Part shown: piece after piece, positions 1 to 5,202 of the stretch
How the letters are laid out: every line of letters starts with the position of its first letter
How positions within the stretch are numbered: the first letter of the stretch is position 1
Assembly (NCBI GenBank): GCA_003151895.1
Contig: PLYX01000081.1
Span: 6,730 to 17,798, forward strand
Direction: 5' to 3'
DNA from: Solirubrobacterales bacterium
GTDB taxonomy: Bacteria; Actinomycetota; Thermoleophilia; Solirubrobacterales; Solirubrobacteraceae
Length of the DNA: 11,069 nucleotides
Notes under the pieces: generated by a model
Told to the model about the DNA's origin: nothing
Database searches by the model: none
Seen by the model: the letters and a program-made list of their open reading frames with translations, nothing else
Made by a program: the position numbers and the translations under genes

Positions 1-26
1 TGGGGGTTCAAGTCCCTCCGCCCGCA
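1..26 (+). tRNA. tRNA 3' end, probably tRNA-Leu (truncated by window edge)
   Basis: Only the T arm and the 3' acceptor strand are present. The T stem is positions 2-6 paired with 14-18, including one G-U pair. The 7-base loop TTCAAGT is at 7-13. The 3' acceptor strand CGCCCGC is at 19-25 and the discriminator A is at 26. CCA is not encoded, because CTG follows. A discriminator A and a 5' strand predicted to begin GCGGGCG fit bacterial tRNA-Leu, whose T arm is often of this form. The anticodon lies outside the window, so the isotype is an inference. Confidence 0.75.
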
Positions 27-43
27 CTGCTTCGCTGACGTTG

Positions 44-61
44 GAACCGCCGGGGCGGTTT
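44..61 (+). terminator. Terminator-like hairpin after the tRNA
   Basis: A perfect 6-bp stem, AACCGC (45-50) with GCGGTT (55-60), encloses the 4-base loop CGGG. A G-T pair at 44/61 can extend it. A moderately T-rich stretch follows (TTTGGTCGTTGT, 59-70). The position 18 bases past the tRNA end suits an intrinsic terminator, but the T tract is weak. Confidence 0.45.
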
Positions 62-139
62 GGTCGTTGTCCCCGACTCCTCATCACCGCGAGCTGCTCG
101 TGTGGCCCGCAATCCCGACCTCTGTGGTAGAAATTAGGG

Positions 140-178
140 ATGCCTAACGAGCGTCTCCGAACGCTGATGCGTCGATGA
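140..178 (+). CDS. Possible 12-codon upstream ORF coupled to the ZIP gene
   Basis: ATG at 140 opens a 12-codon frame (MPNERLRTLMRR). Its TGA stop (176-178) overlaps the ZIP start codon as ATGA. The hexamer TAGAAA at 128-133 lies exactly where a -10 element would place transcription start on this ATG, which would make a leaderless message. The hexamer lacks the final T of the TANNNT consensus and no -35 box is visible. The ZIP start itself has no recognisable Shine-Dalgarno sequence, so coupling through this frame would explain how it is translated. An ORF this short can arise by chance. Confidence 0.2.
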   Translation: MPNERLRTLMRR

Positions 179-1080
179 GCTTCGCCGAGACGGCCTTCCT
201 CGGAGCGATCGCGGGCTTCACGATCTACATCGGCCTGCCGGTGGGCCGCATGGAGCACGTCGGCGACCGCATGCGCGTCGGCCTCGCGATGTTCTCGGTG
301 GGCATTCTCGCGTTCATCTTCATGGACGTCACCACGCACGCCCAGGAGATCGTCTCGGAAGTGCTCTCCTCCTTCAAGGATCACCACGACAGCTTTGGCC
401 ATGTGCTCGGGCTTTTCGCGCTGCTGGCGGTGGGCTTCACCGCGGGCGTCGCCGGCATATCGGCGGTGGAGCGCCGTTTGCGCGGGCGCTCGCTGCCACC
501 TCCGATCGCAGGCGGCGCCGGCGGTGTCACGGTCGCATCCGCTGCGACGACCGTGGCCATGGCAACTGAAGCAGCCGTCGCGCCGGTTGGGCTCGCGGCG
601 CCCGATCGGGCTGCCGCCGAAGCGCGGCGGCGTGCGCTGCACACGGGGATGGTGATCGCGATCGCGATCGGCCTGCACAACTTCGCCGAGGGCCTTGCGA
701 TCGGCGTGTCGGCGAAATCCGGGGCGATCGGGCTCGCGACCGTGCTGATCATCGGCTTCGGCCTGCACAACGCCACCGAGGGCTTCGGCATCGTCGGACC
801 GCTCGGCAGCGTGCGGCCAACGTGGAAGTGGCTCGGCCTCGCCGGCCTCGTCGGCGGGGGTCCGACGTTTCTCGGCACGCTCGTCGGCTTCCAGGTCGAC
901 TCCAGCGGGTTGGAGCTGCTCTTCTACGCGCTCGCCGGTGGCGCGGTGCTGTACGTGATCGGGGAGATCTGGAACGGGATGCGCCGCTACGGCCACCACA
1001 CGCTCGGCCTGTACATGCTCTCGGCGGGTTTCCTGCTCGGCGTTGCCACGGACCTCGTCGTCACCTACGGCGGCGGCTGA
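175..1080 (+). CDS. ZIP-family divalent metal transporter
   Basis: A 301-residue inner-membrane protein expected to import Zn2+ or related divalent metals. Hydrophobic segments lie near residues 6-22, 36-54, 76-96, 157-178, 184-208, 217-240, 247-268 and 276-298. The ZIP signature appears twice: HNFAEG (His168, Asn169, Glu172) in the TM4 region and HNATEG (His198, Asn199, Glu202) in the TM5 region. These correspond to the metal-binding HNxPEG motifs of ZupT-type transporters, with the Pro replaced by Ala and Thr. The TM3-TM4 loop (about 100-156) is Ala/Gly-rich and lacks the His cluster seen in many ZIPs. ATG 175 is the only nearby start, since an in-frame TAA is at 145. No Shine-Dalgarno is visible. 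The gene stands alone and converges on the aminotransferase. The family call is firm; the metal is unknown. Confidence 0.88.
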   Translation: MSFAETAFLGAIAGFTIYIGLPVGRMEHVGDRMRVGLAMFSVGILAFIFMDVTTHAQEIVSEVLSSFKDHHDSFGHVLGLFALLAVGFTAGVAGISAVERRLRGRSLPPPIAGGAGGVTVASAATTVAMATEAAVAPVGLAAPDRAAAEARRRALHTGMVIAIAIGLHNFAEGLAIGVSAKSGAIGLATVLIIGFGLHNATEGFGIVGPLGSVRPTWKWLGLAGLVGGGPTFLGTLVGFQVDSSGLELLFYALAGGAVLYVIGEIWNGMRRYGHHTLGLYMLSAGFLLGVATDLVVTYGGG

Positions 1081-1119
1081 GGGGCTAGGGCCAAGCAGAT
1101 CAAGGACGCAGCGAGCGAA

Positions 1120-1134
1120 GTGTGCTCTGCACAC
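1120..1134. terminator. Hairpin between convergent genes
   Basis: A perfect inverted repeat, GTGTGC (1120-1125) with GCACAC (1129-1134), has the 3-base loop TCT. It sits in the 93-bp gap between the converging ZIP and aminotransferase genes. A direct repeat GGACGCAG flanks it at 1104-1111 and 1145-1152. No T tract follows on either strand, so a role as bidirectional terminator rests mainly on position. Confidence 0.3.
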
Positions 1135-1173
1135 GAGTGAGCGAGGACGCAGAGATGCGCCGGCCATAGTCCC

Positions 1174-2580
1174 TCAGCCGGCGATCAGCGCCGAGGGCCG
1201 CGCTAGCGCCTGTTCGGCCTCGCGTACCGACTCGACGAATATCTCGATGCCCGTGAGCAACAGCTCGCGCGTGATCACGAGCGGGGGCAAAAAGCGCGCG
1301 ACGTTGCCGAAGTGGCCGCCCACCTCGATGATCACGCCTTTGCGGAAGCACTCGGTGCGGATCCGCGCGGCCATCTCAGGCCAGGGCTCCTTCGTGTCAC
1401 GGTCCTTGACGAGCTCGATGCCGATCATCAGCCCGCGCCCGCGCACGTCCCCGACCGACGGGAGCGTGTCCTGCGCGTCGCGCAGCAGCCCGAGCGTCAG
1501 CTCGCCGAGCGCGGCGGCGTGTCCGGCCAGGTCGACCTCCCGCATGAACTCGATCGCGGCGAACCCGGCCGCCATCGCCACCTGGTGACCGCGGAAGGTG
1601 CCGATGTGGGCGCCCGGCTTCCAATCGTCGAACTCCGCGTCATAGGCGATGCACGAGATCGGGTAGCCGATCCCGCCGAGTGCCTTCGACAGGGTCATCA
1701 CGTCGGGCTGCACCCCGTCGTGTTCGCACGCGAACATCGTGCCCGTCCTCGCAAAGCCGGTCTGGATCTCGTCGCAGATGAGCGGCACGTCGTGCTTGCG
1801 AGTGATCCGGCGCACCTCCGAGAGGTAGCCGTCCGGGGGGACGATCGTGCCGCCCTCGCCCTGGATCGGCTCGATCAGCACGGCCGCCGGCTTGGGGATG
1901 CCGCTGTGGGGATCTTCGAGCGATGTGTCGAGCAGTGTTGCGCACGCCATCTCACACGAATCGGGCTTCAGGCCCAGCGGGCAGCGGTAGCAGTAGGGGT
2001 AGGGCATGAAGTGCACCGGGGAGGCGGTGGGACCGCCGAAGCCGACGTCGCTCGTGACCGACAGGGCGCCCGTGGTCATGCCGTGGTAGGAGCCCTGGAA
2101 GGCGATCACCGCGTCGCGGCCCGTGTGGCCGCGCGTGAGCTTCAGCGCAGCCTCGATCGCGTCCGAGCCGGTGGGTCCGCCGAAGTGAAAACGGGCGCTC
2201 TCGCGCAGACGTCCGGGTAGCAGTTCCTTGAGTTGACCCATCAAACGCAGCTTGGGCCTCGTCGGGAAGTCGAGCGCGTGCACGAGCTTCTTCTCCTGAT
2301 CGGCTGCGGCCTGGAGCACCGCCGGATGACTGTGGCCTACGTTGAGCACTCCCGCGCCGCCGAAGAAGTCGACGAACGTGTTGCCGTCGACGTCCTTCAT
2401 CGTCGCGCCGCGTCCCTCCTCGATCGCCACCGGGACGCTGCGGGGGTAGGAGCGCGCGTTTGACTCCAGCTCGTCCTGTTCGGCGAGCATCTCGCGCGAA
2501 CGCGGTCCCGGCACCTCGCCGTCGAGCGCCGGGGCGGGCTTGAAGTGCAGCTCCTCGAAGTTGTGTTCTCCTTGACTCAT
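1174..2580 (-). CDS. Class-III PLP aminotransferase, diaminobutyrate/4-aminobutyrate type
   Basis: A 468-residue cytosolic fold-type I aminotransferase that moves an amino group, probably a terminal one, from a diamino or omega-amino acid to 2-oxoglutarate using PLP. The class-III landmarks are present in order: GGPTGSDAIEAALK (134-147, phosphate cup), YHGMTTGA (165-172), EPIQGEGG (237-244), ICDEIQTGFARTG (268-280, Asp270 for the PLP nitrogen), SKALGG (298-303, Lys299 as the Schiff-base lysine) and GTFRGH (327-332). The N-terminal ESNARSYPR (39-47) resembles 2,4-diaminobutyrate aminotransferases (Dat, RhbA, EctB group). A cysteine cluster (C197, C200, C209, C213) follows the YHG region. ATG at 2580 lies 10 bp past the lysS stop, with GAGG only 2 bases upstream, so expression is probably coupled to lysS. 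The class is certain; the substrate is not, and no ectoine or siderophore genes accompany it. Confidence 0.85.
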   Translation of the reverse strand: MSQGEHNFEELHFKPAPALDGEVPGPRSREMLAEQDELESNARSYPRSVPVAIEEGRGATMKDVDGNTFVDFFGGAGVLNVGHSHPAVLQAAADQEKKLVHALDFPTRPKLRLMGQLKELLPGRLRESARFHFGGPTGSDAIEAALKLTRGHTGRDAVIAFQGSYHGMTTGALSVTSDVGFGGPTASPVHFMPYPYCYRCPLGLKPDSCEMACATLLDTSLEDPHSGIPKPAAVLIEPIQGEGGTIVPPDGYLSEVRRITRKHDVPLICDEIQTGFARTGTMFACEHDGVQPDVMTLSKALGGIGYPISCIAYDAEFDDWKPGAHIGTFRGHQVAMAAGFAAIEFMREVDLAGHAAALGELTLGLLRDAQDTLPSVGDVRGRGLMIGIELVKDRDTKEPWPEMAARIRTECFRKGVIIEVGGHFGNVARFLPPLVITRELLLTGIEIFVESVREAEQALARPSALIAG

Positions 2581-2590
2581 CGCCTCGATC

Positions 2591-4096
2591 TTAGTCCTGA
2601 CGAAGCTCTCGCATCACCGGAAACGGAGCCACCTCGCGCAGGGTCTCGTGCCCTGTGAGGATCATCAGCAGGCGGTCCACGCCCATGCCGCCGCTGGCGG
2701 ACGGCGCGAGGCCGTACTCCAGCGCACGCACGTACTCCTCGTCGTGGGGGTGCGGGGCGTCGTCGTCGTCGGCCATTCGCTGCTTGCGCTGCGCCACGAA
2801 GCGCTCCCGCTGCTCAATCGGGTCGGTCACCTCCGAGTCGCCGCTGACGAGCTCGATGCCGCCGATCACCGCGTCGAAGTGCTCGGCGAGCCGTGCGTCC
2901 TTCGCGTGGGCCTTCGTGATCGGGAAGGAGTCGAGCGGGAAGTCGTACACGTGCGTGGGCTGGTTGAGCGTGGGCTCGACGAGCTTCGAGTAGACCGCCT
3001 GCACCACCTGCGCCCAGCCGGCGTCGGGGTGAACCTTGCCGTCCAGCAGCGCCGCCAGCTCGTCGCGACCGGCCGCCAGGAAGTCGACGCCGCAGACGCG
3101 CAGGATCTCCGCTTGCATCGTGGTGTTGCGCCACGGCTTGATCAGATCGATCTGCTCGCCACCGCGTTCGATCACGGTCGTGCCGAGCACTTGCTGCGCC
3201 ACGTAGGCCACCATCTCCTCGGTGAAGCGCGCCACGTCGGTGTGGTCGGAGTAGCTCATCAGCCACTCGAGCATCGTGAACTCCGGGCTGTGCCTGTAGG
3301 AGATGCCCTCGTTGCGGAAGCACTTGCCGAGGTCGTACACGTTCTCAAGGCCCCCGATCAAACAGCGGTTGAGGTAGAGCTCGACCGAGATGCGCAACGA
3401 CATCTCCTGGTCGAGCGCGTTGTGGTGGGTCAGAAACGGTCGCGCGGAGGCCCCACCCGCGAGTGCCTGGAGCACCGGCGTTTCGACCTCGATGAAGCCC
3501 CGCTCCGCCATGAACGCACGCAACGCGTCGATCGTCTTCGCGCGCGTGACGAACAGTTCGCGCGTGGTCTCGTTGGCGAGCAGGTCGAGCTCGCGGTAGC
3601 GGTAGCGCGTGCCGGTGTCGCCCAGCCCGTGGTACTTCGCGGGCGGGGGTCGCAGCGCCTTGGTGAGCAGCGCGCACCTGTGCACGCTCAGCGCGAGCTG
3701 CCCGCGCTGAGTCACATAGATGCAGCCCTCGGCTTCCACGACGTCTCCGACGTCGAGGTCGACGATGCGCTCATACGCCTGCTCGCCGAGCGTGTCGTGG
3801 CGCACGGCCAGCTGGATCTGCCCGGAGAAGTCGCGCAGGTCTATGAACGTCGTCTTGCCGTGGCCGCGCCTTGAGATGACGCGTCCGGCGAGGCGATACG
3901 TGAAGCGCGGATGCTCGCCCGCCTTCAGCTCGGACGGGTCGTGTGCGGCGTGCAGCGCGGCGATCTCGGCGCGCGCCCCGGAGGGGATGTGTGGGAACGG
4001 CTCGATGCCCTGCGCGCGCAGGCGATCGGCCTTGGCCAGCCGTTCGTGCTGGCCGATCTCCCGATCGGCGGCGTCGTCGAGCCCGCTATCGAACAT
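2591..4096 (-). CDS. lysS: Lysyl-tRNA synthetase, class II, divergent pocket
   Basis: A 501-residue enzyme of usual LysS length that charges tRNA(Lys) with lysine using ATP. An N-terminal helix (about 10-30) precedes the OB-fold anticodon-binding domain (about 65-148, starting RLAGRVISRRGHGKTTFIDL). The class II catalytic core follows: a motif 1 region near 192-209, ending in VETP, the segment AGGASARPFLTHHNALD (213-229), motif 2 FRNEGISYRHSPEF (260-273), and motif 3 GGMGVDRLLM (469-478, Arg475). Aligned by eye to E. coli LysU, Glu240, Glu278 and Glu428 are kept (Glu239, Glu277, Glu422). Tyr280, Asn424 and Phe426 become Leu279, Ser418 and Asp420. The start at 4096 has a good Shine-Dalgarno (GGTGAT, 5-base spacing). 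It heads a two-gene unit with the aminotransferase and is divergent from the XRE gene. The family is firm; canonical lysine specificity is likely but not proven. Confidence 0.88.
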   Translation of the reverse strand: MFDSGLDDAADREIGQHERLAKADRLRAQGIEPFPHIPSGARAEIAALHAAHDPSELKAGEHPRFTYRLAGRVISRRGHGKTTFIDLRDFSGQIQLAVRHDTLGEQAYERIVDLDVGDVVEAEGCIYVTQRGQLALSVHRCALLTKALRPPPAKYHGLGDTGTRYRYRELDLLANETTRELFVTRAKTIDALRAFMAERGFIEVETPVLQALAGGASARPFLTHHNALDQEMSLRISVELYLNRCLIGGLENVYDLGKCFRNEGISYRHSPEFTMLEWLMSYSDHTDVARFTEEMVAYVAQQVLGTTVIERGGEQIDLIKPWRNTTMQAEILRVCGVDFLAAGRDELAALLDGKVHPDAGWAQVVQAVYSKLVEPTLNQPTHVYDFPLDSFPITKAHAKDARLAEHFDAVIGGIELVSGDSEVTDPIEQRERFVAQRKQRMADDDDAPHPHDEEYVRALEYGLAPSASGGMGVDRLLMILTGHETLREVAPFPVMRELRQD

Positions 4097-4101
4097 CTGG
4101 G

Positions 4102-4107
4102 ATCACC
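4102..4107 (-). promoter_or_regulatory. Ribosome binding site of lysS
   Basis: On the minus strand GGTGAT lies 5 bases before the ATG at 4096. It matches six consecutive bases of the anti-Shine-Dalgarno complement (GGAGGTGAT). This fixes the lysS start at MFDSGL. Confidence 0.6.
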
Positions 4108-4176
4108 ACCAGAAGGTACCATCGCACTGCGCATCGAACCGCTTGTGTTTTTGCCGTGGTGTTTCTGTAGGCGAGC

Positions 4177-4689
4177 GTGGATGATGCGCTCGTGAGGAAT
4201 ACGAAGGACCCCGAGATCGACGAGCAGGTGCGCGCGTTCGGCGAGAACATGCGCGCGGCGCGACTGAACGCGGGCCTCTCCCAGGTGGGACTGTCGGAGG
4301 CCACGCGACTCGACAGGGCGGCGATCAGCTTCCTGGAGCGGGCAGAGCGGGCGCCGGACCTCTCGACGCTGGTGCGCGTCGCTCGTGCGCTCGAGGCGAA
4401 GCCCGTCAACCTGCTGGGTGGCATAGGTCTCGCCGGCCGGCGAGCGTTCAAGCTACCGGCCGGGGAGGAGCGCCCAACCGAGCCCGGGTCGCGCTTCGGC
4501 GCGAATCTGCGCGCGGCGAGGAAGGGAGCGGGGCTCTCCCAGGAGGCGCTTGCGTACGAGGCCGCGGTCGACCGCGCGGCGATCAGCGTGTACGAGCGCG
4601 GCGGGCGCGAACCGAACCTGCGCACGGTGTTGAAGCTCGCGCGAGCGCTTCGGCTGAGCCCGGTGGCGTTGCTCGACGGGGTGGAGTAG
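4177..4689 (+). CDS. XRE-family regulator with two tandem HTH domains
   Basis: A 170-residue DNA-binding protein made of two Cro/C1-type HTH units, residues 21-83 and 107-169, joined by a linker of about 23 residues (GRRAFKLPAGEERPTEPGSR lies within it). By eye the two 63-residue copies align without gaps at 34 identical positions. Both carry the core AGLSQ...DRAAIS...ER, where the recognition helix is expected. There is no sensor, ligand-binding or membrane domain. The likely role is a transcriptional repressor, perhaps binding a pair of half-sites as one chain. GTG 4177 has AGG 5 bases upstream. An alternative GTG at 4192 would shorten the protein by 5 residues without touching the HTH. It is divergent from lysS across 80 bp, so that gap may hold its operator. 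The target is unknown. Confidence 0.85.
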   Translation: MDDALVRNTKDPEIDEQVRAFGENMRAARLNAGLSQVGLSEATRLDRAAISFLERAERAPDLSTLVRVARALEAKPVNLLGGIGLAGRRAFKLPAGEERPTEPGSRFGANLRAARKGAGLSQEALAYEAAVDRAAISVYERGGREPNLRTVLKLARALRLSPVALLDGVE

Positions 4690-4690
4690 C

Positions 4691-4713
4691 TCCGAGCCTG
4701 CCCGTTCTCGGGA
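4691..4713. terminator. Weak hairpin between convergent genes
   Basis: CCGAG (4692-4696) pairs with CTCGG (4707-4711), and a T-G pair can extend the stem, around a 10-base loop. It occupies most of the 32-bp gap between the convergent XRE and winged-helix-like genes. There is no T tract, so the call rests on position. Confidence 0.25.
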
Positions 4714-4721
4714 TGTCGCGC

Positions 4722-4988
4722 TCAGAAGTTCAGCTCGCCGGCGCGCACCGCCGCGCGTGTGGGCCGGAAGAGCTCGCCCTCGCACAGGGCCAGGTCGTCG
4801 TCGAGCAGGATCTCCAGGGCCGCTTCGATTTCGTCCCTGTCGGCGGGGTCGTCCGGCTTGCGCTCGCAGGCGAGCGCGACCTGCGAGACGGTCACGCCGT
4901 CGCGGCCTTCGCTCACGAGCGTATGGAGCACCACCGCCGCGAGTAGGTCCGGGTGTTGGGAGGGAGCGCTGTCTTGTGAATTCGCCAC
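4722..4988 (-). CDS. Small winged-helix-like protein, function unknown
   Basis: An 88-residue acidic cytosolic protein. The predicted order is a helix (12-26, HPDLLAAVVLHTLVSE), a short helix (33-41, TVSQVALAC), a charged helix (50-64, DRDEIEAALEILLDD), then a beta/wing-like tail (66-80, LALCEGELFRPTRAA). That order is typical of small winged-helix domains that bind DNA or act in protein contacts. The N-terminal 11 residues look disordered. The start is GTG at 4988. It has no Shine-Dalgarno, but a TANNNT -10 element is placed so that transcription would begin on this codon. It is convergent with the XRE gene and divergent from the pilin operon, so a regulatory role on either is possible but unsupported. 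I do not recognise a named family. Confidence 0.65.
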   Translation of the reverse strand: MANSQDSAPSQHPDLLAAVVLHTLVSEGRDGVTVSQVALACERKPDDPADRDEIEAALEILLDDDLALCEGELFRPTRAAVRAGELNF

Positions 4989-4994
4989 ATCTTG

Positions 4995-5000
4995 AAACTA
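4995..5000 (-). promoter_or_regulatory. -10 element for a leaderless transcript of the 88-residue gene
   Basis: On the minus strand TAGTTT (5000 down to 4995) matches TANNNT. With the usual 6 bases between its last T and +1, transcription starts at 4988, the first base of the GTG start codon. No -35 match is visible, which is common for actinobacterial leaderless promoters. Confidence 0.4.
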
Positions 5001-5100
5001 CACCATGCAGCGGTCGCGTGCGTCGCGGGTAGGGGGTCAGGCGCGTCGCCATGAGAGCGCCATGCGTCGCGAACAGGTCGTCCCGCGTCTATCCGGGTTT

Positions 5101-5158
5101 CGGCGCGGTCTCGCGCGCGACGCCGCGTGCCGCCCAACGGGGCTAAAGCAACAGCCCC
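5101..5158 (+). other. Foldable region upstream of the pilin operon
   Basis: Two adjacent structures lie 45-100 bases before the first pilin start. One is a long GC stem: CGGCGCGG (5101-5108) pairs with CCGCG (5123-5127) and, after a 2-base bulge, CCG (5130-5132), over a TCGCGCGCGA palindrome. The other is a perfect hairpin, GGGGCT (5139-5144) with AGCCCC (5153-5158), with the 8-base loop AAAGCAAC, followed by AAAATG. If it is transcribed, it would be a structured 5' leader. I looked for c-di-GMP-I and -II riboswitch signatures and did not find them. In the remainder of the divergent gap (4989-5202) I see no convincing -35/-10 pair for the plus strand. Confidence 0.3.
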
Positions 5159-5202
5159 AAAATGCCGACACGCGTAACGAGGACAGGCGTTCGACACTCG
5201 TG

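Noticed and set aside
1312..2220. 302-codon plus-strand ORF
   Set aside because: Antisense to the aminotransferase, whose catalytic motifs are intact.
2648..3874. 408-codon plus-strand ORF
   Set aside because: It is wholly antisense to lysS, His/Arg/Val-rich and without a recognisable domain. A mirror of GC-biased codons.
4453..5052. 199-codon minus-strand ORF
   Set aside because: It overlaps the XRE gene in antisense and the 88-residue gene in another frame, and is Arg-rich without a domain.
5051..5146. 31-codon ORF ending in the hairpin before the pilin operon
   Set aside because: The purine-rich stretch upstream (AGGGGG) is too far from the ATG, and the composition is that of random high-GC sequence. 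Mentioned only under the leader finding.
5101..5160. c-di-GMP riboswitch upstream of the pilin genes
   Set aside because: No GCAAAC/CGCAAAGC core of c-di-GMP-I and no c-di-GMP-II pattern. Only generic hairpins are present.
5005..5202. Upstream extension of the first pilin reading frame from ATG 5005
   Set aside because: The added 66 residues are Arg-rich and low in conserved character, contain the hairpin region, and would put 111 residues before the cleavage site. High GC alone keeps the frame open.
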